A DNA stretch of 41,753 nucleotides, taken from the NCBI GenBank assembly GCA_002494165.1, contig DLBH01000046.1, positions 1 to 41,753 on the forward strand. Reading direction: 5' to 3'. A model generated the notes under the pieces. That model ran no database searches, was not told the DNA's origin, and saw only the letters and a list, made by a program, of their open reading frames with translations. The first letter of the stretch is position 1. Every line of letters begins with the position of its first letter. This document shows positions 26,287-34,263 of the stretch, one piece after another. The position numbers and the translations under genes are program-made. This stretch comes from Lachnospiraceae bacterium UBA7026 (GTDB lineage: Bacteria > Bacillota > Clostridia > Lachnospirales > Lachnospiraceae).

Positions 26287-26916
26287 TTAATCATGGTGCT
26301 TGGACCAGGCATGGCTGCCTCCGCTCTGACAATAGTAGGAAGAATTCATCTTGTGGTGTCCCTTCCAGCAGGCATTGGCCGCCTGGACGTCAAAATACTT
26401 CTTATGACCGGAAATTACCACATAATTCCACCAGTGCTCACAGCTTGACCCATCACCTCTTACATACCTGCCACTACAAAGGCCGGCCCTGAAGCCGAGA
26501 TGATTGGCCATAATACAGAAGACAGCAGACATATCATAGCAGGTTCCCTGCAGGGTGAGCAGATTTCTATACCTGCTGCGGAACTTCTTACTGTATGTAA
26601 CCTGTTTCTGATATCCCAGTACGGCAGCCTGCTTTTTCATCGCATTCATATGGGCCTTCTTAACATGGATACGAGTATGTCCGTCGCTGTGAGAATACTT
26701 CATATTTTTAACAAGATATTCATAGACAGCTTTCAGTTTCTGCTTGTCTGTCATATTGGAATTCGTACATCTTCGCAGAAGGATCTCACTGGCCGCGTCA
26801 ATCTTATGATTACCAGTATAAATCAACTTGGCCTCTGCCCGTGACGAATAGAAAGATACCATAGTAAGCAGGGCTAAAAGCATCAACAACATACGACATT
26901 TTCTTAATAAACTCAT
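26287..26916 (-). CDS. Secreted transglutaminase-like (papain-fold) protein
   Basis: Exported 209-aa protein with signal peptide (hydrophobic 9-22, cleavage near SRAEA-K). The transglutaminase core includes the predicted catalytic Cys126 in LQGTCYDMSAVFC, His161 in SCEHWWNYV and Asp176 in KKYFDVQAA, the usual Cys-His-Asp order. In bacteria such domains act as proteases or cross-linkers of the surface; the specific role here is unknown. It is bounded by its own terminator and an upstream 15-bp palindrome (26952-26966). Start chosen from AAGGAGA seven bases upstream. Confidence 0.82.
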   Translation of the reverse strand: MSLLRKCRMLLMLLALLTMVSFYSSRAEAKLIYTGNHKIDAASEILLRRCTNSNMTDKQKLKAVYEYLVKNMKYSHSDGHTRIHVKKAHMNAMKKQAAVLGYQKQVTYSKKFRSRYRNLLTLQGTCYDMSAVFCIMANHLGFRAGLCSGRYVRGDGSSCEHWWNYVVISGHKKYFDVQAANACWKGHHKMNSSYYCQSGGSHAWSKHHD

Positions 26917-26951
26917 ACTCTTCTCCTTGATTAGTCCTGATTTTGGACTGA

Positions 26952-26966
26952 CTGACTCAGAGTCAG
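26952..26966. promoter_or_regulatory. Palindrome upstream of the transglutaminase-like gene
   Basis: CTGACTC-A-GAGTCAG, a perfect 7-bp inverted repeat around one base, 36 bp before the ATG. It could be an operator or a 5'-leader hairpin. The upstream AT-rich stretch to 27087 contains only a weak promoter-like TTGAAA-N17-TACCTT. Confidence 0.4.
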
Positions 26967-27087
26967 ACTTTCCAATTATGTCTTATTACCCAATAAAGGT
27001 AACATGAAAGAAATATTTTTTCAATTTCCAGTTAATATTTTATTAATATTTTTCTTGGAAAATATAGCTTATTAAAAAAAATCCTTG

Positions 27088-27858
27088 TTATTTATCTAAA
27101 TAATCATAGAATATTCCTGACATCACAAAAAGTATTTGGGAAGGAATATAAAAAAACCAGGTCAGTCTGGCCATCCCCTCTGTCATGGCCAGAGACGGGC
27201 CCAGGCCCGGATACAGCAGGTAAGCAGCTACTGTGATATCACAAAGTATAAATAAGAAGAAACCCAGACTCATACACAGGCAGGCCCGGCTTTTTCTCCT
27301 TATCAGGCTGACCAGACTTACAAGCTGATTCATGATTATGTTACACCCATAAACCAGCATAAGGGCTGGCATCAGCAGGTCTCTTCCAGTCAGACCTTCC
27401 AGGCTCATGGTTCTGGATAAGAGTCCACTGTAGAGGGCTGCCGCCAGCAGGACAAGGACCGGCAGGACCAATCTTGCAGAAATAAACCCCCAAAAAGCTC
27501 TGGCCGGTGACTGGCTCGGGGTCAGTCGGGAATAAAAACAAATATTGAGCCTGACACCATGTACAAGCTGGACCAGGACAAAGATAAAAAGAGCCGTCAG
27601 AATCCGGTCCAGGAGAATCTCAAAACAGAAATCCGCCAGTGCGGTCAGCATAAGGGCTGTGGAAAGCAGGATCCGATTCGGGTCCTGCTTCTTCTTTAGC
27701 AAAAACAGGGAGTAAAGGGTGCAGACCAATATGGTAAAAAACCTTAAAGGATGACAGACCTGACCGAAGAATCCCGGAATAATCACAAGCCCATAGAGGA
27801 CTGCTTCCAGGCAAAAAAAGGCGGCCAGAGTCCGGCCATCATCAGACTGGCCGGTCAT
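27088..27858 (-). CDS. Multi-pass membrane protein, possibly YhhN/TMEM86-like
   Basis: Uncharacterised 256-aa integral membrane protein with about seven to eight hydrophobic stretches (roughly 10-30, 33-53, 60-100, 127-147, 160-185, 193-217, 232-252). Several placements recall the YhhN/TMEM86 lysoplasmalogenase family: acidic residue after the third helix (TALADFCFEI), GFFLFILCDITVAA in the penultimate helices and a C-terminal FFYIPSQILFVMSG. The resemblance is weak. Its ATG overlaps the glycosyltransferase stop (ATGA), so the two are translationally coupled and it is last in the GH5-GT2 operon. A lipid or polymer-carrier role is only a guess. Confidence 0.65.
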   Translation of the reverse strand: MTGQSDDGRTLAAFFCLEAVLYGLVIIPGFFGQVCHPLRFFTILVCTLYSLFLLKKKQDPNRILLSTALMLTALADFCFEILLDRILTALFIFVLVQLVHGVRLNICFYSRLTPSQSPARAFWGFISARLVLPVLVLLAAALYSGLLSRTMSLEGLTGRDLLMPALMLVYGCNIIMNQLVSLVSLIRRKSRACLCMSLGFFLFILCDITVAAYLLYPGLGPSLAMTEGMARLTWFFYIPSQILFVMSGIFYDYLDK

Positions 27859-29159
27859 CTCCGGCTCATCTCAGACAGCTTATCATTGAGTACTGTCTGG
27901 AATCTTTTGAAGCTGTCAGCAGATTCCCCGGGCAGGTCTTCCACAAGGCCGGCCTCCAGATCCGATAGAGACCTGTCTATAACACGGAGAAGATCCGTGG
28001 CCTTATCTGTCAGAACCGCCGTTGAAGGTCTTCCCAAATCCAGATCCACATAACCTTTTAAGTAGAGCTGCTCAATGACAGAGGCGATCACCGGCCAGGA
28101 ATCATCCATATAATCCATAAGCTCTTCCTTGCTCTCAATAGTGTCAAATATATGGAGATAAGTAATAACACGGATTTCTCTTTTTGACAGGTCAAATTCC
28201 ATCCGGACATTATTCATCTCCCTCTCGATCATCTTTCTCATATAGTAATAGGAAGTCCATATATTTACCTCGTCCGTCTTCTGTACACTGATGGCCCTCT
28301 CCTGACCCAGCTTCCTGGTCCCCGGCATAAAGCTGAAGGCACCGTCATCATGGGCAAAGCCCACAAGGAAGGAATAGATCTCCGGTTTTCTCTCCTCATA
28401 CTCCTCCTCCGTCAAAAGATTCTTGTAAAAATTCCGGTAGTATTCGATAACATTGAGCTTCATCCTGACGATCCTGGAGGGATTCATGCCCTGGGAAACC
28501 AGGGATCCTTCTGTTTTAACATAATAATAAACAGGGACCTTGAGCACATATATATATTCCGTGTGAAGAATGTATTCCATATTAAATATGAAGTCCTCAC
28601 ACCATCTGATGTTCTCATCCATGGAAAGCTGGTATTTTTCTATGATTTCCCTCTTAAAAAACTTATTCCAGATAACCCCGTAATAGAAGTCGGCAGGACT
28701 TACCAGCATACAGTCGGCATACTCCAGCTTGGTGTAGACTCCGCTCTTATCGATGGACCCTTTTCTGGAGGTATTTTCCCCTACTACCCTGTAGAAATCT
28801 GCCACCACCATATCCACGTCATTGTCTTCCATGGACCTTACAAAAAGCCTGGTGGCTTCAGGCACAATCCAGTCATCGGCATCCAGAAACTGGATATAGT
28901 CTCCTTTAGCCAGGCTCAGGGCCTGGTTTCTGGTATCAGATACTCCGGAATTCGCCTTGTGGACTACCCTGACACGGCTGTCGGCGGCAGCATATTGGTC
29001 GCAGATGGCAGGTGATGCATCCTTGCTCCCGTCATCCATCAGCAATAACTCTATATTCTGATAATCCTGATTTAGAATACTTTCTATACATCTTCTGATT
29101 ACTTTCTCCCCGTTATATATAGGTACAATGACCGAAACAAGAGCTTTATTTTCTGCCAT
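27855..29159 (-). CDS. Family 2 glycosyltransferase with C-terminal MarR-like winged-helix domain
   Basis: Two-domain protein of 434 aa. Residues 8-215 are a GT-A family 2 transferase (VSVIVPIYNGEKVIRRCIES, LMDDGSKD, NSGVSDTRN, and the metal-binding FLDADDW at 91-97); no membrane helix is present. Residues about 285-320 form a helical bridge, and 320-432 look like a MarR-type winged helix: LSKREIRVITYL, a helix-turn-helix ending QLYLKGYVDL, a wing leading into AVLTDKATDLL (MarR 'vxLTxkG' position) and a long C-terminal dimerisation-like helix pair. Middle gene of a three-gene operon: GH5 is 18 bp upstream and the membrane protein overlaps downstream. Fusing a DNA-binding fold to a cytoplasmic transferase is unusual. 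Confidence 0.85.
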   Translation of the reverse strand: MAENKALVSVIVPIYNGEKVIRRCIESILNQDYQNIELLLMDDGSKDASPAICDQYAAADSRVRVVHKANSGVSDTRNQALSLAKGDYIQFLDADDWIVPEATRLFVRSMEDNDVDMVVADFYRVVGENTSRKGSIDKSGVYTKLEYADCMLVSPADFYYGVIWNKFFKREIIEKYQLSMDENIRWCEDFIFNMEYILHTEYIYVLKVPVYYYVKTEGSLVSQGMNPSRIVRMKLNVIEYYRNFYKNLLTEEEYEERKPEIYSFLVGFAHDDGAFSFMPGTRKLGQERAISVQKTDEVNIWTSYYYMRKMIEREMNNVRMEFDLSKREIRVITYLHIFDTIESKEELMDYMDDSWPVIASVIEQLYLKGYVDLDLGRPSTAVLTDKATDLLRVIDRSLSDLEAGLVEDLPGESADSFKRFQTVLNDKLSEMSRR

Positions 29160-29177
29160 CTTTTTCTCCTTTTCTCT

Positions 29178-30290
29178 TTATCTCTTATAATGGCCGGGCA
29201 TCCAGCCATGACTGATACAATACTCCAGGTCCCAGCTTTCCTTCCACCGGTCCTCTCCCCGGTAGTCCTTGTCAGCAAAGAGCTTCCAGTTCCAGTAGAA
29301 CCAGCCGGAAGCCCTGGCAAAACTTCTTAGCTCCATGCGGGCAAGCTGGCGGAATCTTGTCTTTTTTACCTCAGGATCTGCCGGCCCGTCCACGGTATAA
29401 TGGTTACAGATACACCATTCCCCCACCAGGACAGGTACAGCCCTGGTCACCAGCCTAAGCCTCATGGACAGTAGTTTCAGGTAGATCTTGTAGATAAAAG
29501 GCCGGTGAATTGGTACAAACATCTCCATGGCCCAGATATAAGGATGGACATCCAGATAGACATTTTTCATATTATGCTTTAAGAAGAAACCTGCCCAGAG
29601 GTCCATGCGGAAACCATCGTGAAATACTATGGCCTTATCCGGGGCAAGCAGGGTCCTTATTCTTTTGTAGGCCCGCATGTAAAAGCTTTTTAAAAAGCCC
29701 ATTCCCACATGGGCTGACCCTTCTGCCTCCTTGGGGTCGGCTGCCTTGCCTGTAGTGGGCGCAAACTTATACACCAGATAGCTGATAGGCTCATTGACCA
29801 CTTCTATACCGAAAAGCCCCTTCCTTTTTCCATACCTGTAGGCCAGCTTCTCCAGGACCAGAAGGACATAATCTACCTCAGCCTTGTCAAAATGCCATTT
29901 GCACACACCGACGATACCACCATTGTCATAGCCATTCTGGCAGCCGGGTGTGGTATGGAGGTCCAGGAGGATCTTTAACCCGTATTTCTCCGCCCATTCA
30001 AAGGCCCGGTCCACATATTCTATACAGCCCAGGTAGGGCTTTCTGTCACCAAACACAAAATAGGGTAAAGGAAGTCTGACGGTATTGAGGCCGAGGGCAG
30101 CAATCTTCCTGAAATCCTCTTCCCGGATATAAGTATCCCTGTGCTTTTTCATCCGGACCGCCAGTTCTTTCCGGTCCAGCTTCCTGTTAAGCCAGGTTTC
30201 ATCCTCCGCATCTGTGCCCTCAAACATGGCCGGTTCCATCCATTTTTCCAGAACCAGCCAGTTACCTAGATTCGTTCCTTTTATTCTCAT
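29178..30290 (-). CDS. Cytoplasmic glycoside hydrolase family 5 (exo-glucanase/cellulase-like)
   Basis: 370-aa TIM-barrel glycosidase. The GH5 pattern is clear: RIKGTNLGNWLVLEKW at the start, LGLNTVRLPLPY, LLDLHTTPGCQNG, acid/base Glu167 in IEVVNEP, YLDVHPY, and nucleophile Glu291 in VLVGEWC, with a terminal ASGWFYWNWK. The order resembles exo-beta-1,3-glucanase-like GH5 members. There is no signal peptide or membrane segment, so it acts inside the cell, perhaps on an imported or newly made glycan. First gene of the GH5-GT2-membrane protein operon. RBS GAGAGG is weak; a possible 44-codon ORF overlaps its start. Confidence 0.9.
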   Translation of the reverse strand: MRIKGTNLGNWLVLEKWMEPAMFEGTDAEDETWLNRKLDRKELAVRMKKHRDTYIREEDFRKIAALGLNTVRLPLPYFVFGDRKPYLGCIEYVDRAFEWAEKYGLKILLDLHTTPGCQNGYDNGGIVGVCKWHFDKAEVDYVLLVLEKLAYRYGKRKGLFGIEVVNEPISYLVYKFAPTTGKAADPKEAEGSAHVGMGFLKSFYMRAYKRIRTLLAPDKAIVFHDGFRMDLWAGFFLKHNMKNVYLDVHPYIWAMEMFVPIHRPFIYKIYLKLLSMRLRLVTRAVPVLVGEWCICNHYTVDGPADPEVKKTRFRQLARMELRSFARASGWFYWNWKLFADKDYRGEDRWKESWDLEYCISHGWMPGHYKR

Positions 30291-30396
30291 GCTTCATAAG
30301 CCTCTCTAGATTTTCCCATGGAAATTCCCTTTCAGGCAGCTCCACCTTAAAAAAGAAGACCGGAAACACTGTCTGTTCCCGGCCGTCCCTGCTCAT
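30262..30396 (-). CDS. Candidate 44-codon small ORF overlapping the GH5 start
   Basis: ATG at 30394-30396 directly after TAA, with AAAGG nine bases upstream, stop TAA at 30262-30264. The predicted peptide starts MSRDGREQTVFP and includes FKVELPEREFPWENLERL, a composition that looks protein-like. It overlaps the GH5 start by 29 bp, which would allow translational coupling. Against it, the same DNA carries a terminator-like hairpin (30347-30382), which may be its real function. Confidence 0.25.
   Translation of the reverse strand: MSRDGREQTVFPVFFFKVELPEREFPWENLERLMKHENKRNESR
30347..30382 (-). terminator. Probable terminator of the SH3b gene
   Basis: CCGGGAACA and TGTTTCCGG form a 9-bp stem (one A-C mismatch) around five bases, followed on the minus strand by TCTTCTTTTTT. 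It lies about 110 bp after the SH3b stop, with no gene between. Confidence 0.65.
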
Positions 30397-30494
30397 TTAT
30401 AAACACCTTTTCCCAACGGACTGAATCTGGGCAGGCCGCCGACATATTCCCGGGCAGGATCCCGGCCCGCAGCAGGAAGTCAGTCATAGGAAAG

Positions 30495-31508
30495 TTATTT
30501 CAGATATTTGCCATTCACATAGCCGCTTTTATCAAGCTTAGAGGAATAAACCCATACATATTCCCCACTCTTTTTGCCGGTGACCTCAACCTGGTCCCCA
30601 TTGTAAAGCTTGCCGATGATATTGCTGTCACTGTACTCCGGTGCGGATCTGAGAGCCAGATAATTCTGGGTTCCTGACACCGTCTTTTTCGTGGACGACT
30701 TCTTCTTACTGCTCTTTTTGGAAGAGCTGCCTGAAGAACCGGTCCCGCTTAAGTACTTGCCATTGACAAAACCATCCTGGTCCAGGGAGGGGGCATAAAC
30801 CCAGACATACTCTCCCTGCCAGTCGCCGGTGATGATTACCTGGTCGCCGTTGTAGAGCTTGCCGATGATATTCTTATCGTTGTACTCGGCTGTAGTCCGC
30901 AGGGCCAGATAGTTCTCAGTACCTGTTACGGTCCTGTATCTGGAAGAAGAGCCTCCACTGCTTCCACTGCTGCTGCCGGTTCCTGACAGATACTTACCGT
31001 TGACAAAGCCATCCTGGTTGAGAGACGGGGCATAAACCCAGACGTACTCTCCCTGCCAGTCGCCGGTGATGACCACCTGGTCACCGTTGTAGAGTTTGCC
31101 GATCACATTCTTATCGGTATACTCGGCTGTAGACCTGAGAGCCAGGTAATTCTTAGTACCCGTCACAGTCCTGTAGTCTGAACTGCCTTCACTGCTGCCG
31201 CCGCTGGCTGACAGATACTTGCCGTTGACAAAACCATCCTGGTCGAGAGACGGAGCATAAACCCAGACATACTCTCCCTGCCAGCCTCCGGTGATGACCA
31301 CCTGGTCGCCGTTGTAAAGCTTGCCGATTACATTATTATCATTGTACTCTGCCGTAGTCCTGAGGGCCAGATAGTTCTTGGTCCCTGTAACGGTCCAGTA
31401 TTCTGCCGCCTCCACCTTAAGGCCGGCCATTAATATGACTGCAAAAAACACCAGTGGCAGTCCGATAATGAAAAGCCTGCTCCTGCGGTCTGCCTGTCTT
31501 TCACACAT
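30495..31508 (-). CDS. Secreted protein with four tandem bacterial SH3 (SH3b) repeats
   Basis: 337-aa exported protein. A basic N-terminus and hydrophobic 12-30 with a VEAAE cleavage region form the signal peptide. The rest is four SH3b units at about 38-99, 112-174, 191-253 and 276-337, each of the form TVTGTxNYLALR-x(S/T)AEY...IGKLYNGDQV...GEYVWVY...GxVNGKYL, separated by Gly/Ser-rich linkers (the last linker Lys/Ser-rich). Units 1-3 are nearly identical, unit 4 more diverged. SH3b domains usually bind peptidoglycan. No enzymatic domain is present, so it is probably a wall-binding scaffold or adhesin. Strong promoter at 31578-31606 and AAAGGAGGGG ribosome-binding site. Confidence 0.9.
   Translation of the reverse strand: MCERQADRRSRLFIIGLPLVFFAVILMAGLKVEAAEYWTVTGTKNYLALRTTAEYNDNNVIGKLYNGDQVVITGGWQGEYVWVYAPSLDQDGFVNGKYLSASGGSSEGSSDYRTVTGTKNYLALRSTAEYTDKNVIGKLYNGDQVVITGDWQGEYVWVYAPSLNQDGFVNGKYLSGTGSSSGSSGGSSSRYRTVTGTENYLALRTTAEYNDKNIIGKLYNGDQVIITGDWQGEYVWVYAPSLDQDGFVNGKYLSGTGSSGSSSKKSSKKKSSTKKTVSGTQNYLALRSAPEYSDSNIIGKLYNGDQVEVTGKKSGEYVWVYSSKLDKSGYVNGKYLK
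30498..31397. repeat. Four ~190-bp internal repeats encoding SH3b domains
   Basis: Copies at about 31212-31397, 30987-31175, 30750-30938 and 30498-30683. The first three share long identical stretches, for example the segment coding GKLYNGDQV, suggesting recent duplication or gene conversion. Confidence 0.85.
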
Positions 31509-31577
31509 AATACCCCTCCTTTCACTGGGAAAATATATAATTCCTCCAAAGCGAACTCATTTAGTTTTATTAGATAT

Positions 31578-31606
31578 ATTTTATAATAATAAAACCTTAG
31601 AATCAA
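31578..31606 (-). promoter_or_regulatory. Predicted promoter of the SH3b gene
   Basis: Minus-strand TTGATT (31601-31606), 17-bp spacer, TAAAAT (31578-31583) about 70 bp before the ATG, in AT-rich DNA after hypA. Confidence 0.65.
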
Positions 31607-31706
31607 TCATTTCCGTGCTTTTTTCCAGATTCTCTTTCCGGCTATTTACGTGCCATAAAAGAATACTTATCCGGTCAGAGGGTATTGCGGCTGGTGGAGT
31701 TTCTGG

Positions 31707-32084
31707 TCAGCATCCGGAACTCTCATTTGTCCGGCCATCCATCTCCAGAACCATATGGTCAAGGACAAATTCCCGGCCATGGACCACCCGGCCCTGACCG
31801 CTGCCACAGGCAGGACAGCCATAACCGTAATCCCGGGTGGGCTGGTAGACCAGGCCGCAGTCCTGGCAGCAGGCCTCCACCGGAATCAGCTCTACCCGAA
31901 GGACTGATCCCTCAAGCAGGGTCCCCCTGACTGCTTCCGGATAATATTTTTTCAGGTAATAGGGCTCCAGTCCCGTCATGGCCCCCACCTGGACAAACAG
32001 CTCTTTCACCTTTCCCCCGTCCATATCTTTCAGGGAGTCTAAAGCGGTATTTACTAATTTTACAATATAAGACATCTCATGCAT
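31707..32084 (-). CDS. hypA: Hydrogenase nickel-insertion chaperone HypA
   Basis: Delivers nickel to the hydrogenase large subunit. The 125-aa protein has the invariant start MHEMS, whose His2 binds nickel, and a zinc domain with CCQDCG and CPACGSG (two CxxC pairs). Normal length. Last gene of the ech-hyp operon, 19 bp after hypE. HypB, its usual GTPase partner, is not encoded in the window. Confidence 0.95.
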   Translation of the reverse strand: MHEMSYIVKLVNTALDSLKDMDGGKVKELFVQVGAMTGLEPYYLKKYYPEAVRGTLLEGSVLRVELIPVEACCQDCGLVYQPTRDYGYGCPACGSGQGRVVHGREFVLDHMVLEMDGRTNESSGC

Positions 32085-32103
32085 GACTTTTAAGGACCTC
32101 CCC

Positions 32104-33126
32104 TTAACAGATTCTGGGCAGGCCTTCCCCGCTCATGACCGATAGTCTTCTCCTGCCGCCAAGGCTGGTGACCAGAGTCAGGCTGCCCTCATCACCGGGC
32201 CGGGGCTCAGCAACCTGGCCTATGACAGCCGCATCCTTCCCATAAGGACAGGACCGGATCAGCGCCAGAGCCTGCCCGGCATATTGACCGGGTAGGATGG
32301 CCAGCAGCTTCCCTTCATTGCCCATATATAGATAGTCCAGGCCCAGAAGGCCACAGAAATCCCTTACGGAAGCCCTCACCGGAATCAGCCGGTCCTCCAG
32401 GATGAATTCCTGGCCTGATGCCTCAGCCAGTTCTTTACAGACCGTTGCCAGGCCGCCCCGGGTTATATCCCGCAAGCTGTGGACAGGAATCCCTGCCTCT
32501 AAAAGAGCCATGACCATGGCTCCCAGGGGTGCACAATCACTAACAATACTGGTGGTCAGATCCAGTCTTTGTCCCAGTATGGCCGCGTGATGGTCCCCCA
32601 TTGTCCCTGACACAATGATGGCATCACCGGGCCTGGCCCTGCCGGCTGAAATATCCAGTCCCGGGTCCACAAAACCCACACCGGAAGTGTTGATGTAAAG
32701 ACCTCCTGAGCCCTGGATCACCTTTGTGTCTCCGGCCACGATCTTTACACCCGCCTCCGTCGCCGCATCCGCCATGGAATGGCTGATCCTGGCCAGAGTG
32801 TCCACAGGCAGACCTTCCTCCAGAATATAGCCACAGGTCAGATACCTGGGCCGGGCCCCCCGCATGAGCAGGTCATTGACCGTTCCGCAGACTGCCAGCC
32901 GGCCGATGTCTCCTCCCGGGAATTCCAATGGATCAACGACAAAACTGTCCGTAGTGACAGCCAGTCTTTCATGCCCTTCTACAAGGGCCGCATCTTCCAT
33001 GGCACTGAGTACCTGATTATCAAAGTCCCGGGCAAAGATCTCCCGGATCAGGCGGCCTGTGGCACTGCCTCCGCTGCCGTGGACCATGGTTATTATTTCA
33101 TCTTTGTTCTTATCCAAGCTTGTCAC
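32104..33126 (-). CDS. hypE: Hydrogenase maturation protein HypE
   Basis: Dehydrates the carbamoyl group on its C-terminal Cys to a cyanide ligand for the NiFe centre. The 340-aa protein shows the PurM/AIR synthase-like fold: MVHGSGGSATGRLI, TTDSFVVDPLEFPGGDIGRLA, VAGDTKVIQGSG, RDITRGGLATV, and the exact C-terminus PRIC carrying the reactive Cys. The first codon is a GTG at 33124-33126; a TTG three codons in has a better-placed AGGTGA and may be the real start. HypF, which loads the carbamoyl group, is not in the window. Confidence 0.95.
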   Translation of the reverse strand: MTSLDKNKDEIITMVHGSGGSATGRLIREIFARDFDNQVLSAMEDAALVEGHERLAVTTDSFVVDPLEFPGGDIGRLAVCGTVNDLLMRGARPRYLTCGYILEEGLPVDTLARISHSMADAATEAGVKIVAGDTKVIQGSGGLYINTSGVGFVDPGLDISAGRARPGDAIIVSGTMGDHHAAILGQRLDLTTSIVSDCAPLGAMVMALLEAGIPVHSLRDITRGGLATVCKELAEASGQEFILEDRLIPVRASVRDFCGLLGLDYLYMGNEGKLLAILPGQYAGQALALIRSCPYGKDAAVIGQVAEPRPGDEGSLTLVTSLGGRRRLSVMSGEGLPRIC

Positions 33127-33154
33127 CTGCTTTCAATCTGCATCCTTCTCTTAC

Positions 33155-34207
33155 TCATCTTTGTCTCTGATTGACATAATAAGACCTGCAGTTGCCCTCC
33201 TCCGAAACCATGCAGGCTCCCTGGGGCCGCAGAGGGGTACAGGCCTTGCCAAAAAGAGGACACTCTCTCGGTGACATGAGTCCCATAAGCACCCTGTCAC
33301 AGCAGCAGGAGGGATTTATTTTATGGTCCTCTGTCAGCTGCCGGCTTCCCGCGTCAAAGGCAGCGTATTCCTCTTTTAGAAAGCGGCCTGAGCCTGGAAT
33401 TCTTCCCATGCCTCTCCAGACACTGTCTTCCCTGCTGAAATACTTGTCTATTTCTTCCTGGGCCGCAACATTTCCCCGGCTGGTCACCACAGAAGGATAA
33501 AAATTCATCACCTTTGCCTGACCCCGGCTCTTTACCAGGCCATAAATGGCCATCAGGATGTTCTCCCCCGTGAAACCGGTCACGGCAAAAGGAATCCGGT
33601 AGCGGCCGGCCAGGGGTTCAAAACTCTTACTTCCGGTCACCACAGCCACATGGCCCGGCGCCAGAAAGCCATCTACCCTGGCCCCCTTTTCACAGAGATA
33701 AGTGATAGCCTCAGGCATGGTCTTCAAGGCCGTTAAAAGCCTCACATTCGGAATATCCTCCGCCAGCAGCTGATCCATGATCATGCTGTAGACCGGCATG
33801 GTTGTCTCAAAGCCTACAGCAGCAAAAATGTATTTCAGGTCCCTGTGGTCCCTTGCCAATCTTATGACATCAGCAGGGGAATATACCATCTCTACCCGGC
33901 CTCCCTCTCCCCGGGCCTGGCTCAGGGTTTGCCTGCTGCCGGGAACCCGCAGCAGGTCACCGAAGGTCACCACCACCGTATCCGGTTCTTTGGAAAAGGC
34001 AATCAGCCGGTCGATGTAGGCTGAGGGGGTTACACAGACCGGACATCCTGGTCCTGACCGGAGCCGGATCCTATCTGACAGCAGGCTGTCGATTCCCAGT
34101 CTTGCTATGGCCCCCGTATGGCTGCCGCAAACCTCCATAATACTGATCTGCGGCCCCCGATAGGACCGCAGATACTCTTTTACCTGGTCTATATTATAAA
34201 CACTCAT
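33155..34207 (-). CDS. hypD: Hydrogenase maturation protein HypD
   Basis: [4Fe-4S] scaffold on which, with HypC, the Fe(CN)2CO unit is built. 350 aa from the ATG ending 34207 (MSVYNIDQ), chosen over a GTG three codons upstream that abuts the AGGAAAA box. Conserved features: MEVCGSHTGAI, SGPGCPVCVTP, the VVTFGDLLRVPGS segment, AVGFETTMP, and C-terminal cysteines (CCCDRVLMG, CPLFGKAC, GACMVSEEGNC). Located between hypC and hypE in the same operon. Confidence 0.96.
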   Translation of the reverse strand: MSVYNIDQVKEYLRSYRGPQISIMEVCGSHTGAIARLGIDSLLSDRIRLRSGPGCPVCVTPSAYIDRLIAFSKEPDTVVVTFGDLLRVPGSRQTLSQARGEGGRVEMVYSPADVIRLARDHRDLKYIFAAVGFETTMPVYSMIMDQLLAEDIPNVRLLTALKTMPEAITYLCEKGARVDGFLAPGHVAVVTGSKSFEPLAGRYRIPFAVTGFTGENILMAIYGLVKSRGQAKVMNFYPSVVTSRGNVAAQEEIDKYFSREDSVWRGMGRIPGSGRFLKEEYAAFDAGSRQLTEDHKINPSCCCDRVLMGLMSPRECPLFGKACTPLRPQGACMVSEEGNCRSYYVNQRQR

Positions 34208-34263
34208 AATTCTCACTTTTCCTGGCAGAACCTGTCAATCTCATCCTGAAAACAGGTCCTGTT

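Noticed and set aside
28350..29015. Plus-strand ORF (221 codons) opposite the GT2 gene
   Set aside because: Antisense shadow; the minus-strand frame has clear GT2 motifs and a coupled downstream gene.
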